From: Bradyrhizobium sp. MOS003
GTDB lineage: Bacteria; Pseudomonadota; Alphaproteobacteria; Rhizobiales; Xanthobacteraceae
Assembly (NCBI RefSeq): GCF_003020125.1
Contig: NZ_PYFW01000006.1
Coordinates: forward strand, 248,001-312,000
Length of the DNA stretch: 64,000 bases
Direction: 5' to 3'
A model generated the notes under the pieces. That model was not told where the DNA came from. It worked only from the letters and a program-made list of their open reading frames with translations, and made no database searches. Made by a program: the position numbers and the translations under genes. This document shows, piece by piece, positions 25,877 through 34,023 of the stretch; position 1 is the first letter of the stretch, and every line of letters begins with the position of its first letter.

Positions 25877-28800
25877 TTAGATCAGCAGATCATGTTGCCC
25901 GGGAAGACTGCCGGGATGCGGACCATGATTGCCGTGCTGCACCGTGTGATCGTCCGGCGCATGCGAAACAATGTCGACCACCGTCTGGAGGCCATCTTCC
26001 TGACTGAGCGCAGCGAGCGGCTTCGCAAACTCCTTGGGCTCGACAACCGTGATGGGCGTGGACGGAGCTGCCTCGCCATCGAAGCGGAACACGTGGTCCT
26101 CACGGCCGAGCTCGAACGCGGCTTTCGCTGGAAGCGCGTCCTCCGATGCATTTGAACCGGCATGCGCAGTCCGCTGCGGGTTGCCATGATCCGCGGTGTC
26201 AGTTGCGACGCTCTCGCTTGCATCCGCTGCCGTCGCCGAAGCTGAATGGGCCGAATTGCCGTGCTCGCCGCCAGGCTCTTCTGTCTTCGCTGCTGCCGGC
26301 AAATCGTCCGAAGCCTGGGAATGATGCCCGTTGTCATTCCCGATGCCGTTGCCGGCTTTGGGCTTGGCTTCGGCCATCTCCGTCATCGCCGCTTTTGCAG
26401 GCTCCGGCGCCGCACCATGCGGTGAGTGGCCGTGCTCGGTGTCACCGGGACCTGAACCGCTCTCGCCTGCTTCTGCTGCTTTGGCAGAAGCCGTGTGGCC
26501 CGAATGGCCGTGCTCGGCTCCGCCGGTCTCCGCAGTCTTCGCCGGACTGTCCGAAGCCGGGGAATGATGCTCGTGGTCATTGCCGACACCGTTGCCGGGT
26601 TTGGACTTGGCTTCGGCCGTCTCCGTCGCCCCCGCCTTTGCAGGCCCCGGCGCTTCGTCCTGTGAGTGGCCGTGCTCCGTCTCAACGGCAGCTTTCCCGC
26701 TCTTGCCTGCTTCCGCTCCTTCGTCAGAAACCGAGTGGCCCGAATGGCCGTGCTCGGCCCCGCCGGGCTCCGCCGTCTTCGCAGGCTTCGGCGGACTATC
26801 CGGAGCCTGGGAATGGTGCTCATGGTCGTTCCCGACATCGTTACCGGGCTTGGACTTGGCTTCGGCCATCTCCGTCGCCGCCGCCTTTGCAAACCCTGGC
26901 GCTTCGTGCTGCGAGTGGCCGTGCTCCGTGTCAACGGCACCTTTCCCGCTCTTGCCGGCTTCCGCTACGTCGTCGGAAGCCGAGTGGCCCGAATGGCCGT
27001 GCTCGACGTCAGGTCCCGTCGTCTTCGCTGCCTGTGGCGGACCATCTGCGGTTTGGGAATCATGCTTATTGCCATGACCGGCGCTGTTGCCGGGTTCGGA
27101 ATCCGCCTGCGCCGTCTCTGCCTTGGCCGACCCTGGCTCCTGATTGTGCTCGGAGTTGCCGCGGCCGCTGCCGTCGGCGATGGCGAAGCCTGGCGGGACC
27201 ATCGCGTTTTGGTTCGTCGACGGCGCGGCGGCGTTCGGGTTACCCGGCTCACCCTTGGAGGCGTGATTGTCCGCGGCCGGGGTCGTCGCGCTCTGACCAG
27301 GCCCGATCGATGACCCGTAAGCCGGCACACCGGACGAACCTGAAATCTCCTCCGTTGTATCCGCCTCGTCGCTCGTGCTGACGCTGGACTTTGCGGAATT
27401 GCCGGGGATGGCTCGAGCGGCTGCGAATTTGAAGCTCAATCCGTCATCGGCCGAAGCGCTCCAAACGCCGGCCGTCCCAAACGAATCCTCATGCGCGTGG
27501 CTGCCGTTCGTATTGGGAGCGGTCTCATCGGTTGTGGCCGCCGGCATCAGCGCTTGTTCGAGTTGCTCCAAGGTGGCGGCGTGAACGGCGCCCTCTGCCG
27601 GCTGAACGGAGTCCGTCTCTGCCACGGACACGATCCCCTGCAGATGGACTTCCACAAGGCCGCGATCCCCGACATCGAGCACACGATCGGTCGAATTCAC
27701 GAAGACGATGGTTTGATTGCTTGCGGGATCGTAGACCCAGGCAAGGGTGTGAGGCGGAATGGATTTGGGCGGCGCCGTCAGATGCAACCACGCCAGCGCT
27801 CCGAATGCTGCGAGATTGAGCCTGCCGGGCCCGGATGCAAGATCCGCAACGGAGTCGGACGAGACGGACTTGGCACCGCTCGGAGCATGATGAGCCGCGT
27901 CTCCAACGGGGCTCTCCTTCATCTGATCGGGGCTATCTCCGCCTGAAGCGGGCGCGTGACCGGCGTCCAATAGCACGATCGGTGTTTGGAGGTTGTGACC
28001 GGCGGCGACCGGGCCCGCCTCGCCCCGAGTGCCTTCTTGCGCGACGTTATCTGCGGTGGTCACCGAGGCAGAATGCGGATTCAAATCGCGCGCCGTGACA
28101 TCCGGGACTGCGCTGTCCGCGTGATTGGCGCCACCGTGCGTGATCGCCGCCAATGCAGTGGTCGCACTCTCCTTGGTGCCCGCCAGGAAGCTCTCGATCG
28201 ATGCTTCGCTCACCTCGCTCGCGTGCGCGGCGACATGCGGGTCGCTCAGTGCATAGATCAAAGCACCTGCGAGAGCGGCGAAGGTGCCGTATCCAGAGGG
28301 AACGGACGTGGTCGTGAAGGCAGGCAGCGGGATTTGGTGCGCCGGGGCTGCGCCACTTCCAATTCCCATTTCACTGATTGCGGGCAGTAGCTGCGCAGGA
28401 AGATTGCCTGCGCCCGAACCGCCTTCTTTCCAGGACTTCGAGCCCAGGAATTGCTCCGCCGCGCGCAACGCCACCATTGCCGCGGCCGGATTCTCAGCCT
28501 GGCTTGCTTTGGTGAGCAAGTCTCTCTCTGTGAGAGCAGGCGTCCCGCCGGATTTCGAGACGATGAGATGCTGAAGAATGGCTTTCTTCAAGACCTCATA
28601 GCCGGCGTGTTCGTCGGCCTGGCCGGGGCCATCGTCATGGGCAAAATTGTCGTTGGCTTCCGACGCCTTGAGTTCGTCGGCAATTGCGAACGCCAGAAAG
28701 GCGAGAACGAGCGCGCTGAAGCCGGAGGTGCGTTGCAACCATGAGATGGTCGCAAGCACGGTCCTGTTGGTGATCTCGAGCTTCTGAAAGATATTGTGCA

Positions 28801-29389
28801 AGTGGACTTTGATCGTCCCGTGCGACACATCGAGCCGGCGCGCGATCTCCTTGTTCGACATTCCTTCCGAGACCAGCCGGACGATCTGACGTTCCCGGGG
28901 CGTCAATAGCTCCAGCATCTTTTCGATCTTGCCTTCGCCATCCGCCTCCTTGCCGGCTGGCGAGAGATCGGAGGGCTCAAGCGACACACCGCTTTTGGCC
29001 ATCAGCCGCAGCGACTGCAGCATGGTGCCGGGCGCGGCATATTTGGAGATCGCGCTGCAGGCGCCGGCAGCAATCGCCGCAGTCAGATCGTGCTTGCCGT
29101 CGGCTTCGGTGAAGAACACCAGGCGGGTGGACAGCTTCTCGGCTTTCGCGATCGCGAGGACATCGGAGACCGTCAGGTCCGGCAGGCTATCGGCAATGAG
29201 CGCGACGTCGGGCGCCAGGTTCCTGATGGCTTCGAGGCAGCTTGTTCGATCGCTGGTCGAGGCGACCACGTCGAAGTCCTGCTGTGTCCCCAATATCGAC
29301 TTCAGTCCCTGCAGGACGATCGGTTGCCGATCGACGATCACAAGCCGGATGGGTTTGAGAATCCCCGGCCTGGCGGTCGCGTCTAACAT
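25877..29389 (-). CDS. Giant LuxR-type protein: pseudo-receiver, HTH, hydrophobic segments and His-rich repeat tail
   Basis: A 1170-residue protein. Residues 13-130 are a NarL-like receiver, but the phosphoacceptor position reads A66 (ALIADSLPD) and the acidic pocket has only D20, while K116 is kept. Residues 158-216 are a good LuxR helix-turn-helix (LTPRERQIVRLVSEGMSNKEIARRLDVSHGTIKVHLHNIF). A hydrophobic run (FSALVLAFLAFAIA, 224-237) follows at once, with further ones near 370 and 525. Residues ~790-1075 hold four tandem repeats of about 80 residues rich in EHGHSGHS, DHEHHSQA and AEAKSKPGN. NarL-type regulators are usually about 210-220 residues. GAGGA precedes the ATG. Membrane tethering and metal binding are inferences. 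Confidence 0.8.
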   Translation of the reverse strand: MLDATARPGILKPIRLVIVDRQPIVLQGLKSILGTQQDFDVVASTSDRTSCLEAIRNLAPDVALIADSLPDLTVSDVLAIAKAEKLSTRLVFFTEADGKHDLTAAIAAGACSAISKYAAPGTMLQSLRLMAKSGVSLEPSDLSPAGKEADGEGKIEKMLELLTPRERQIVRLVSEGMSNKEIARRLDVSHGTIKVHLHNIFQKLEITNRTVLATISWLQRTSGFSALVLAFLAFAIADELKASEANDNFAHDDGPGQADEHAGYEVLKKAILQHLIVSKSGGTPALTERDLLTKASQAENPAAAMVALRAAEQFLGSKSWKEGGSGAGNLPAQLLPAISEMGIGSGAAPAHQIPLPAFTTTSVPSGYGTFAALAGALIYALSDPHVAAHASEVSEASIESFLAGTKESATTALAAITHGGANHADSAVPDVTARDLNPHSASVTTADNVAQEGTRGEAGPVAAGHNLQTPIVLLDAGHAPASGGDSPDQMKESPVGDAAHHAPSGAKSVSSDSVADLASGPGRLNLAAFGALAWLHLTAPPKSIPPHTLAWVYDPASNQTIVFVNSTDRVLDVGDRGLVEVHLQGIVSVAETDSVQPAEGAVHAATLEQLEQALMPAATTDETAPNTNGSHAHEDSFGTAGVWSASADDGLSFKFAAARAIPGNSAKSSVSTSDEADTTEEISGSSGVPAYGSSIGPGQSATTPAADNHASKGEPGNPNAAAPSTNQNAMVPPGFAIADGSGRGNSEHNQEPGSAKAETAQADSEPGNSAGHGNKHDSQTADGPPQAAKTTGPDVEHGHSGHSASDDVAEAGKSGKGAVDTEHGHSQHEAPGFAKAAATEMAEAKSKPGNDVGNDHEHHSQAPDSPPKPAKTAEPGGAEHGHSGHSVSDEGAEAGKSGKAAVETEHGHSQDEAPGPAKAGATETAEAKSKPGNGVGNDHEHHSPASDSPAKTAETGGAEHGHSGHTASAKAAEAGESGSGPGDTEHGHSPHGAAPEPAKAAMTEMAEAKPKAGNGIGNDNGHHSQASDDLPAAAKTEEPGGEHGNSAHSASATAADASESVATDTADHGNPQRTAHAGSNASEDALPAKAAFELGREDHVFRFDGEAAPSTPITVVEPKEFAKPLAALSQEDGLQTVVDIVSHAPDDHTVQHGNHGPHPGSLPGQHDLLI
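26200..27010 (-). repeat. Tandem repeat, about 240-250 bp period, four units
   Basis: The block containing GAATGGCCGTGCTC on the plus strand recurs at about 26251, 26501, 26741 and 26990 (first copy GAATTGCC). Spacings of 250, 240 and 249 keep the reading frame. It encodes the His-rich units of the LuxR-type protein; units differ by scattered substitutions, more in the outer ones. Confidence 0.85.
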
Positions 29390-29507
29390 GGAGTTTCCTC
29401 GGCCCGGTCCTCTATATCCTTCGGCATATGGCCGTCGCCGGGTGGGTAATTAAAATAGAAATGGCGGATTTGGTTCCCGATCCGGAAATCAGTTTGGACG
29501 GTAAGAC

Positions 29508-29843
29508 GTGACAAAAATCTCTTTTGACCCCATGGCCGTGGCGGTAGACTGGCTTGATGCCTACCGCGCCGGCGATATCGACGCGATCATGGAACTTCAT
29601 GCCGACGATGCCGTGGTGCACTGCGGTTGCGGCGGCACCCAAACCATCACCGGCCGCACGGCGCTTCGTGCCTATTGGGTCGATCGCCTCCGAAAATGTC
29701 CTGCAGTCACGTTGGACGATCTCAATCCTTCGGAAGATAGAACCGTGATCTCCTACGTCACCAGCGCAGGCATCATGAGCGCGATTTTGGCGTTTGACAC
29801 CGCCGGGAGGATCAAGGTGCTGGACTGTAGTCCCCTGCACTAG
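29508..29843 (+). CDS. NTF2/SnoaL-like protein, second paralogue
   Basis: A 111-residue protein starting at GTG 29508. SFDPMAVAVDWLDAYRAGDI, HCGCGGTQTI, LRAYWVDRLRKCP and MSAILAFDTAGRIK align along the whole length with the protein at 21261-21587. It is divergent from the giant LuxR-type gene across about 120 bp, so shared regulation is possible. Function unknown. Confidence 0.8.
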   Translation: MTKISFDPMAVAVDWLDAYRAGDIDAIMELHADDAVVHCGCGGTQTITGRTALRAYWVDRLRKCPAVTLDDLNPSEDRTVISYVTSAGIMSAILAFDTAGRIKVLDCSPLH

Positions 29844-29911
29844 GCCCGCGCTGCAGTCTCGTCCTGCAACCCCGCACGAGGCCATCGTCAGCCTGGGTCC
29901 GGGGGGCGGCA

Positions 29912-30034
29912 CTAGCCTCCGAACGTGATCCGCAAGGCGATCACGATCACCCCCGACACGAGAAACGAAATCGCCAGCAGCGTCCAATTCGGCCGTGTGC
30001 TTTCGCGAACCACGCGCGCGACGAGCATTTTCAT
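29912..30034 (-). CDS. 40-residue membrane peptide with start codons inside a hairpin
   Basis: ORF MKMLVARVVRESTRPNWTLL continuing AISFLVSGVIVIALRITFGG, a basic head and one membrane helix. Both candidate ATGs (30034, 30028) lie within a 9 bp perfect stem-loop at 30020-30041. It begins five bases after the stop of the gene at 30040-30246, so translation could be coupled, with upstream ribosomes opening the hairpin. Confidence 0.5.
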   Translation of the reverse strand: MKMLVARVVRESTRPNWTLLAISFLVSGVIVIALRITFGG

Positions 30035-30041
30035 GCTCGTC
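30020..30041 (-). promoter_or_regulatory. Hairpin over translation start
   Basis: GACGAGCAT and its exact complement ATGCTCGTC are separated by a 4-base loop. The stem covers both ATGs of the 40-residue peptide. Possible translational control or coupling element; no T-run, so not a terminator. Confidence 0.4.
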
Positions 30042-30246
30042 AACATTCGTCGCTGGGGAGGCGGTGCAGATAAGCGACCCCCAAGCTGGCGAGCTCTTCG
30101 GCATCACTTTCGCGCGCTTCCCATCTCCTCTGCAGATGGCGTTCAAGCAAGCAGCGCCGACTGTCGAACGCGTCAACCTCAGGGTGCCGCGCTCGGTATA
30201 CCGCCCAGGCGGTCTGAGTGGCACTTCTCAAGATGGCATCATCCAC
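30040..30246 (-). CDS. Small hypothetical protein upstream of the membrane peptide
   Basis: A 68-residue protein from GTG 30246: DDAILRSATQTAWAVYRARH, then PEVDAFDSRRCLLERHLQRRWEARESDAEELASLGVAYL. Predicted helical and soluble. GGAG lies about 11 bases upstream; a TTG at 30285 would extend it. It lies downstream of arginase on the same strand (115 bp gap) and may be co-transcribed. Confidence 0.55.
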   Translation of the reverse strand: MDDAILRSATQTAWAVYRARHPEVDAFDSRRCLLERHLQRRWEARESDAEELASLGVAYLHRLPSDEC

Positions 30247-30361
30247 GGCGCTAGGTCTCCGGACATCAGAACCAGTCGCAGCCAACTCAACCCACGTCGG
30301 AAAGTTTCCACTTTTTCCCGATTATCACGACCGCGCCTCGGGTGGCCCTTCGGCTCGCCGA

Positions 30362-31339
30362 TTACTCACCCGGAGCGATCGCGTTGCTCGGTGTCGGCCG
30401 GTCGGTGATCTGCTGGCCGAACAAGCTGCCGATCAGCTCGACGGCGGTGCGCGCCGTCCGGCCACGTTCGTCCAGGAAGGGATTGAGCTCGACGATGTCG
30501 ACCGATCCGACCACGCCGGAATCGTGCAACAGCTCCATGATCAGATGCGCCTCGCGATAGGTCGCGCCACCCGGCACCGTGGTACCGACTCCCGGCGCCA
30601 CGCACGGGTCGAGGAAATCGACGTCGAAACTGACATGCAGCACGCCGTTGCGCGCCTTGACCCGCTCGATCACCCGCCGGATCAACACGGCGACGCCGAA
30701 CTCGTCGATCTGGCGCATGTCGACGACCCGGATCCGGCGCGCGCGCATCAATTCCTTTTCGAGCCTGTCGATCGAACGCGCGCCGAACAAATCGAACCTG
30801 TCAGGCGTGATCGAAGCGCGCGGATCGTCGCCAAGCAGGCCGTCGAGGCCAGGCTCGCCGCACAGGAACGCGGCCGACATGCCGTGCATGTTCGCGGTGA
30901 TCGTCGTCTCCGGCGTATTGTAATCGGCATGGGCATCGAGCCAGAGCACGAACAGCTCGCGGCCGCGCTCCTGCCAATGACGCGCCATGGCATTGACCGA
31001 CCCCATCGACAGCGTGTGATCGCCGCCGAGGAAGATCGGCAGCGCGCCGGTTTTCGCGATCTCATGGCCGCGTTGGCTCAACACGCGCGTCCAGCGCTGG
31101 ATCTCGCGGTAGTGATTGGCCCTTTCCGGCGGCCTGTCGCTGAGGTCCCGGACCTCAGCCACCGAGAGATCGCCATAGTCGACGACCTCGAAATCCAGGC
31201 TTTCGAGCAGGGTCGCAAGGCCCGCGGTACGCAGTGCCGCCGGTCCCATCAAGGTGCCGCGCTGCGAAGCTCCCATGTCGATGGGAGCTCCGAGCAAGGC
31301 GATGCGCCGGGCTCGATCCGTCATGGGCTGATCGGTCAC
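30362..31339 (-). CDS. rocF: Arginase (ureohydrolase family)
   Basis: A 325-residue ureohydrolase. The Mn-binding signatures are complete: FLGGDHTLSMGS, WLDAHADYNTPETT with HGMSAA, and SFDVDFLDPCVAPGVGT, all typical of arginase rather than agmatinase. It hydrolyses arginine to ornithine and urea. The N-terminus IALLGAPIDMGASQRGTLMGP is also arginase-like. ATGs at 31339 and 31324 are both possible. No ornithine aminotransferase or cyclodeaminase lies next to it. Confidence 0.92.
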   Translation of the reverse strand: MTDQPMTDRARRIALLGAPIDMGASQRGTLMGPAALRTAGLATLLESLDFEVVDYGDLSVAEVRDLSDRPPERANHYREIQRWTRVLSQRGHEIAKTGALPIFLGGDHTLSMGSVNAMARHWQERGRELFVLWLDAHADYNTPETTITANMHGMSAAFLCGEPGLDGLLGDDPRASITPDRFDLFGARSIDRLEKELMRARRIRVVDMRQIDEFGVAVLIRRVIERVKARNGVLHVSFDVDFLDPCVAPGVGTTVPGGATYREAHLIMELLHDSGVVGSVDIVELNPFLDERGRTARTAVELIGSLFGQQITDRPTPSNAIAPGE

Positions 31340-31490
31340 GGCTGTCTCCTGACGTCAACTAAGGTCGAGCCAGCCTAACAGAGATTCGCGCCCGTCGTTT
31401 CACGGGTGCGCCTTGCCCTGGCAGGAACCAAATCCCGCGCGCTGAATTGCTTATCCATGGCCGGCACCCGCCGTGAACTACGGCGCCTCT

Positions 31491-31555
31491 CGCGGATAGC
31501 CAAAGGTCGTCAGACCCGCTGTTCAAAACGAGCGCTCGCGCGGATAGCCAAAGGT
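31491..31555. repeat. 17 bp direct repeat
   Basis: CGCGGATAGCCAAAGGT occurs at 31491-31507 and 31539-31555, period 48 bp, within the 250 bp gap between arginase and the next gene. It lies 34 bp before the TTG start at 31589 and could be a regulator site pair or a small duplication. Confidence 0.6.
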
Positions 31556-31588
31556 GTCGGCCACCATTCTCACGTTTGGAGATCGCGC

Positions 31589-31849
31589 TTGAGCACCGAG
31601 ATACCGCAGTCAGATCACCAACCCGGCATGGCCGAGCGCGCCATCGATACAGCGGCGGACGTCTCCCGCACCATTGGCGAAGTGGCCGGAGGCCTGCATT
31701 CGGCAGTCAACCGCCTGACCTCTGCCGTCGAGGACTCGCGCAAACCTGGCGGGGCTCTCGCGACCGTTTCGGCGATTACGCGCGAAGCCCCGCTTGCCAG
31801 CCTCTTTGTGGCGTTCCTCTTCGGGATTGCGGTTGCCCGGCGGCGTTAG
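31589..31849 (+). CDS. Small membrane-anchored helical protein (DUF883/ElaB-like in layout)
   Basis: An 86-residue protein: amphipathic helix AERAIDTAADVSRTIGEVAGGLHSAVNRLTSAVED, then a C-terminal hydrophobic helix LASLFVAFLFGIAVARRR. That layout is typical of ribosome- or membrane-associated DUF883-like proteins, though the assignment is by architecture. TTG 31589 has GGAG seven bases upstream; ATG 31628 is an alternative. Confidence 0.6.
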   Translation: MSTEIPQSDHQPGMAERAIDTAADVSRTIGEVAGGLHSAVNRLTSAVEDSRKPGGALATVSAITREAPLASLFVAFLFGIAVARRR

Positions 31850-32052
31850 CTTTTCGGCGCCCGCCCTCGCGGCGAGACCGTCGTCCATCAGCGCGGCACG
31901 CCACCCCGGCAGCTTGCTACGCGAACAACTAACGTCTGCCATTTGTAACAACCGGTGAGCACGGCCGCGTCCGGTCTACCACCGATAGCGGACATTAAAA
32001 TGCCGCGGCCTTGATTCGGCCAAGGGCCAAAGCGGATACATTCATAAACGGC

Positions 32053-32334
32053 TTAGGTGTGTCGCACCGCTCGCGGTCCGAAAAGGGCTGCCACGAGTTG
32101 CGGCCAAAGATTGAAGAAGACGAAGACGATCACAACGGCCCACTCGTAGACCATGCTCGCGAAAAACCCATAGATGAAATTGCCGACGGTAACCATTTTG
32201 AAGCCGGGAAAGACAGTCGGCAGGATTTCATGGCCTTTCACGTCGGGGAAGGTCACCCAGAGGCACAGCACGTACGTCACCTGAAACGGCATGCAAGTTG
32301 CGAACATGGTTCGCAACTATTGGAGCTTGGTCAT
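32053..32334 (-). pseudogene. Small multi-helix membrane protein with an early stop codon
   Basis: ATG 32334 has GGAG eight bases upstream and reads M-T-K-L-Q followed by TAG (32317-32319). After the stop the same frame continues for 87 codons: TMFATCMPFQVTYVLCLWVT, then FPGFKMVTVGNFIYGFFASM and YEWAVVIVFVFFNLWPQLVAALFG, with three hydrophobic segments. A C-to-T change of a CAG would explain the stop. Reinitiation at ATG 32307 might rescue it. Layout is holin-like; no firm family. Confidence 0.5.
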
Positions 32335-32408
32335 GCCAGTCACTCCAGCAAGGATCATGTCAGACAGACGCGCCGACTCACGAGGCGCGCCTTCATGCTT
32401 TGGGCCGT

Positions 32409-32666
32409 CTACTGTTTGTCGCCCATGTGATGGGGCGTCGATGACAGGGGGCCGCCGTTGTAGTGGTGGCCACCCGACTGACCCGTGGTGGAGGTCTTCT
32501 TACCGGTCGCTTCTTTCTTTCCCATGTGGTGGGGCACTTCGGTCTTCGGTCCACCGGAGTAGTGGTGGCCGTTTTGTTCAGTGTCCTTCGTTGTGGTCTG
32601 AGCCATCGCGGGGCCAGCTATTAGAGAAGCGACAGCAAGCGCAGCGAGGATATTCTTGGTGATCAT
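32409..32666 (-). CDS. Small exported protein with a duplicated His-rich motif
   Basis: An 85-residue protein. Residues 1-22 are a signal peptide (MITKNILAALAVASLIAGPAMA). The mature part is two copies of GHHYxGGPxxxxPHHMGxK (GHHYSGGPKTEVPHHMGKK and GHHYNGGPLSSTPHHMGDK) joined by a Thr/Ser/Lys linker. Four HH pairs with Tyr and Met suggest periplasmic Cu, Ni or Zn binding, which is inference. GGAGA precedes ATG 32666. Confidence 0.75.
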   Translation of the reverse strand: MITKNILAALAVASLIAGPAMAQTTTKDTEQNGHHYSGGPKTEVPHHMGKKEATGKKTSTTGQSGGHHYNGGPLSSTPHHMGDKQ

Positions 32667-32842
32667 GAGCGTTCTCCGGCAACGAGATTAGTCAATACCA
32701 GCACATCAAATCACGGGCTGCAGACGCAGTTTTGACCCACATCAACTCTGGTTGCAGATATTCTTGGGAAACTTGTCGAGAAGTGATCGCGGAACTTGCC
32801 TCTATCAGGTGCGGCAACGGCCCGCCTATTAGGTTTGCTTCA

Positions 32843-33034
32843 ATGACCTTCTCGCGCAACTTCCTCATCGCTCTCTTGCTCGCCGTGATCGCGGCGATCG
32901 CCGGGGCGCTGCTGTTCACCCAGCATCAGGCTCACGTACTCGGGGTTCTGCTTTGGCTGCCCCTCCTCGCTTGTCCGCTCATGCATTTCTTCATGCACGG
33001 CAGGCGCCGAGGAGGCGGCCATCAGCACGGCTGA
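32843..33034 (+). CDS. DUF2933-like small membrane protein
   Basis: A 63-residue protein with two adjoining hydrophobic helices and a His-rich basic tail (FFMHGRRRGGGHQHG). The pattern CPLMHFFMHGRRR at the helix end is typical of DUF2933, often found near heavy-metal genes. AGG precedes ATG 32843. It is followed after 14 bases by a larger membrane protein, so the two form an operon. Confidence 0.7.
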   Translation: MTFSRNFLIALLLAVIAAIAGALLFTQHQAHVLGVLLWLPLLACPLMHFFMHGRRRGGGHQHG

Positions 33035-33048
33035 CTTGGAGAGCCCTT

Positions 33049-33495
33049 ATGCGCAGCTCGGACGTCGGCTGGCCAGTTTCTTCAATTCTTCTGGCGCTCT
33101 CAGGGATCATGCTAGTCGGAGTCGGCTGCTATTTTCTTTTCCTCCGGCCTGCGCTGCTACCGGAGGACATCCGTTACATGAGCCTTACACCTGCCGAGCT
33201 TGAATTGATTGGTCCAAGGTTGGCACGGTGGCTCGCTCACGTATTCGATGTCATGGGCGGCTACGTGACCGCAACCGGCGTGCTCGCCCTAACTTTGGCC
33301 GCGACGGCATTTCGCCAACGAAGCTTGTCGGTGCTCGCTGGCATCATCGTAGCCGGCCTGGTCTCGATAGGTTGGATGGTTGCCGTCAATTTTATGATCA
33401 ACTCGGACTTCAAATGGGTGCTACTGCCCCTCGCGCTCACTTGGGCCGCAAGCCTCGTTGCCTTTGCCGTTGAAGGGCGTCGCACGGTCCGCTAA
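33049..33495 (+). CDS. Four-helix integral membrane protein, unknown function
   Basis: A 148-residue protein with helices near 10-30, 62-86, 91-115 and 118-140. The periplasmic loop (LPEDIRYMSLTPAELELIGPRLARW) is the only polar part. GGAGAG precedes ATG 33049. Co-transcribed with the DUF2933-like gene. No family recognised. Confidence 0.7.
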   Translation: MRSSDVGWPVSSILLALSGIMLVGVGCYFLFLRPALLPEDIRYMSLTPAELELIGPRLARWLAHVFDVMGGYVTATGVLALTLAATAFRQRSLSVLAGIIVAGLVSIGWMVAVNFMINSDFKWVLLPLALTWAASLVAFAVEGRRTVR

Positions 33496-33647
33496 GGGTC
33501 ACAAGCAGCGACCGGGGTGGGGCGCGGCCCGCGGCCCGTCTGCCGTCAATAGCCGACATTGCAGCGGACCTCAGCCGAGCCCGCCTTTGGGCCAGAAGCG
33601 GAAGCTACAACTGCCGTCGTAATCACGCGATTGACGTTATGGGCGTC

Positions 33648-33800
33648 CTACGCCTGCAAGCCATTGTACCAGTCCGAACGCGAGCGCTCCGGGAGTGGCA
33701 CGTTCCTACCCGGCGGGTTCTTCAGATTGGCTATTGTATCGTCGATTGTGGCATCCATCACATAGCGCTTGATGGCTTCAGCGAATTCTTGGCCATCCAT
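33648..33800 (-). pseudogene. Probable truncated small gene
   Basis: Fifty codons from ATG 33800: MDGQEFAEAIKRYVMDATID, DTIANLKNPPGRNVPLPERS, then SDWYNGLQA and stop. From memory, longer proteins in this lineage begin this way and continue past a WYNGL-type motif. This frame ends right there. I regard it as a probable 3'-truncated relic; it could also be an intact short protein. Confidence 0.4.
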
Positions 33801-34023
33801 AACTCCTCTCACCTGCCAACCGCTGCGGCGACATACGGGCCATCCGCCGTGTCGCATCTCCGCGATCAATTTGCGCGGCGACCGCGCAGGAAACAGGGAG
33901 CGATGTCAGCACCATCACAGGGCGCCGAATACCATTGTTGATTGGGCATCGGGATGTCGCTCGCCAAGACAAGAACCCTGTATTCGGAGTGCTGGTGGCA
34001 ACACCCAGGCGAAAGCAACACGC

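Noticed and set aside
26146..27381. Regular 240-250 bp repeats considered as a CRISPR array or satellite.
   Set aside because: The period and similarity throughout the unit, and preservation of the frame, show a protein-coding tandem repeat; there are no short identical repeats with unique spacers and no cas genes.
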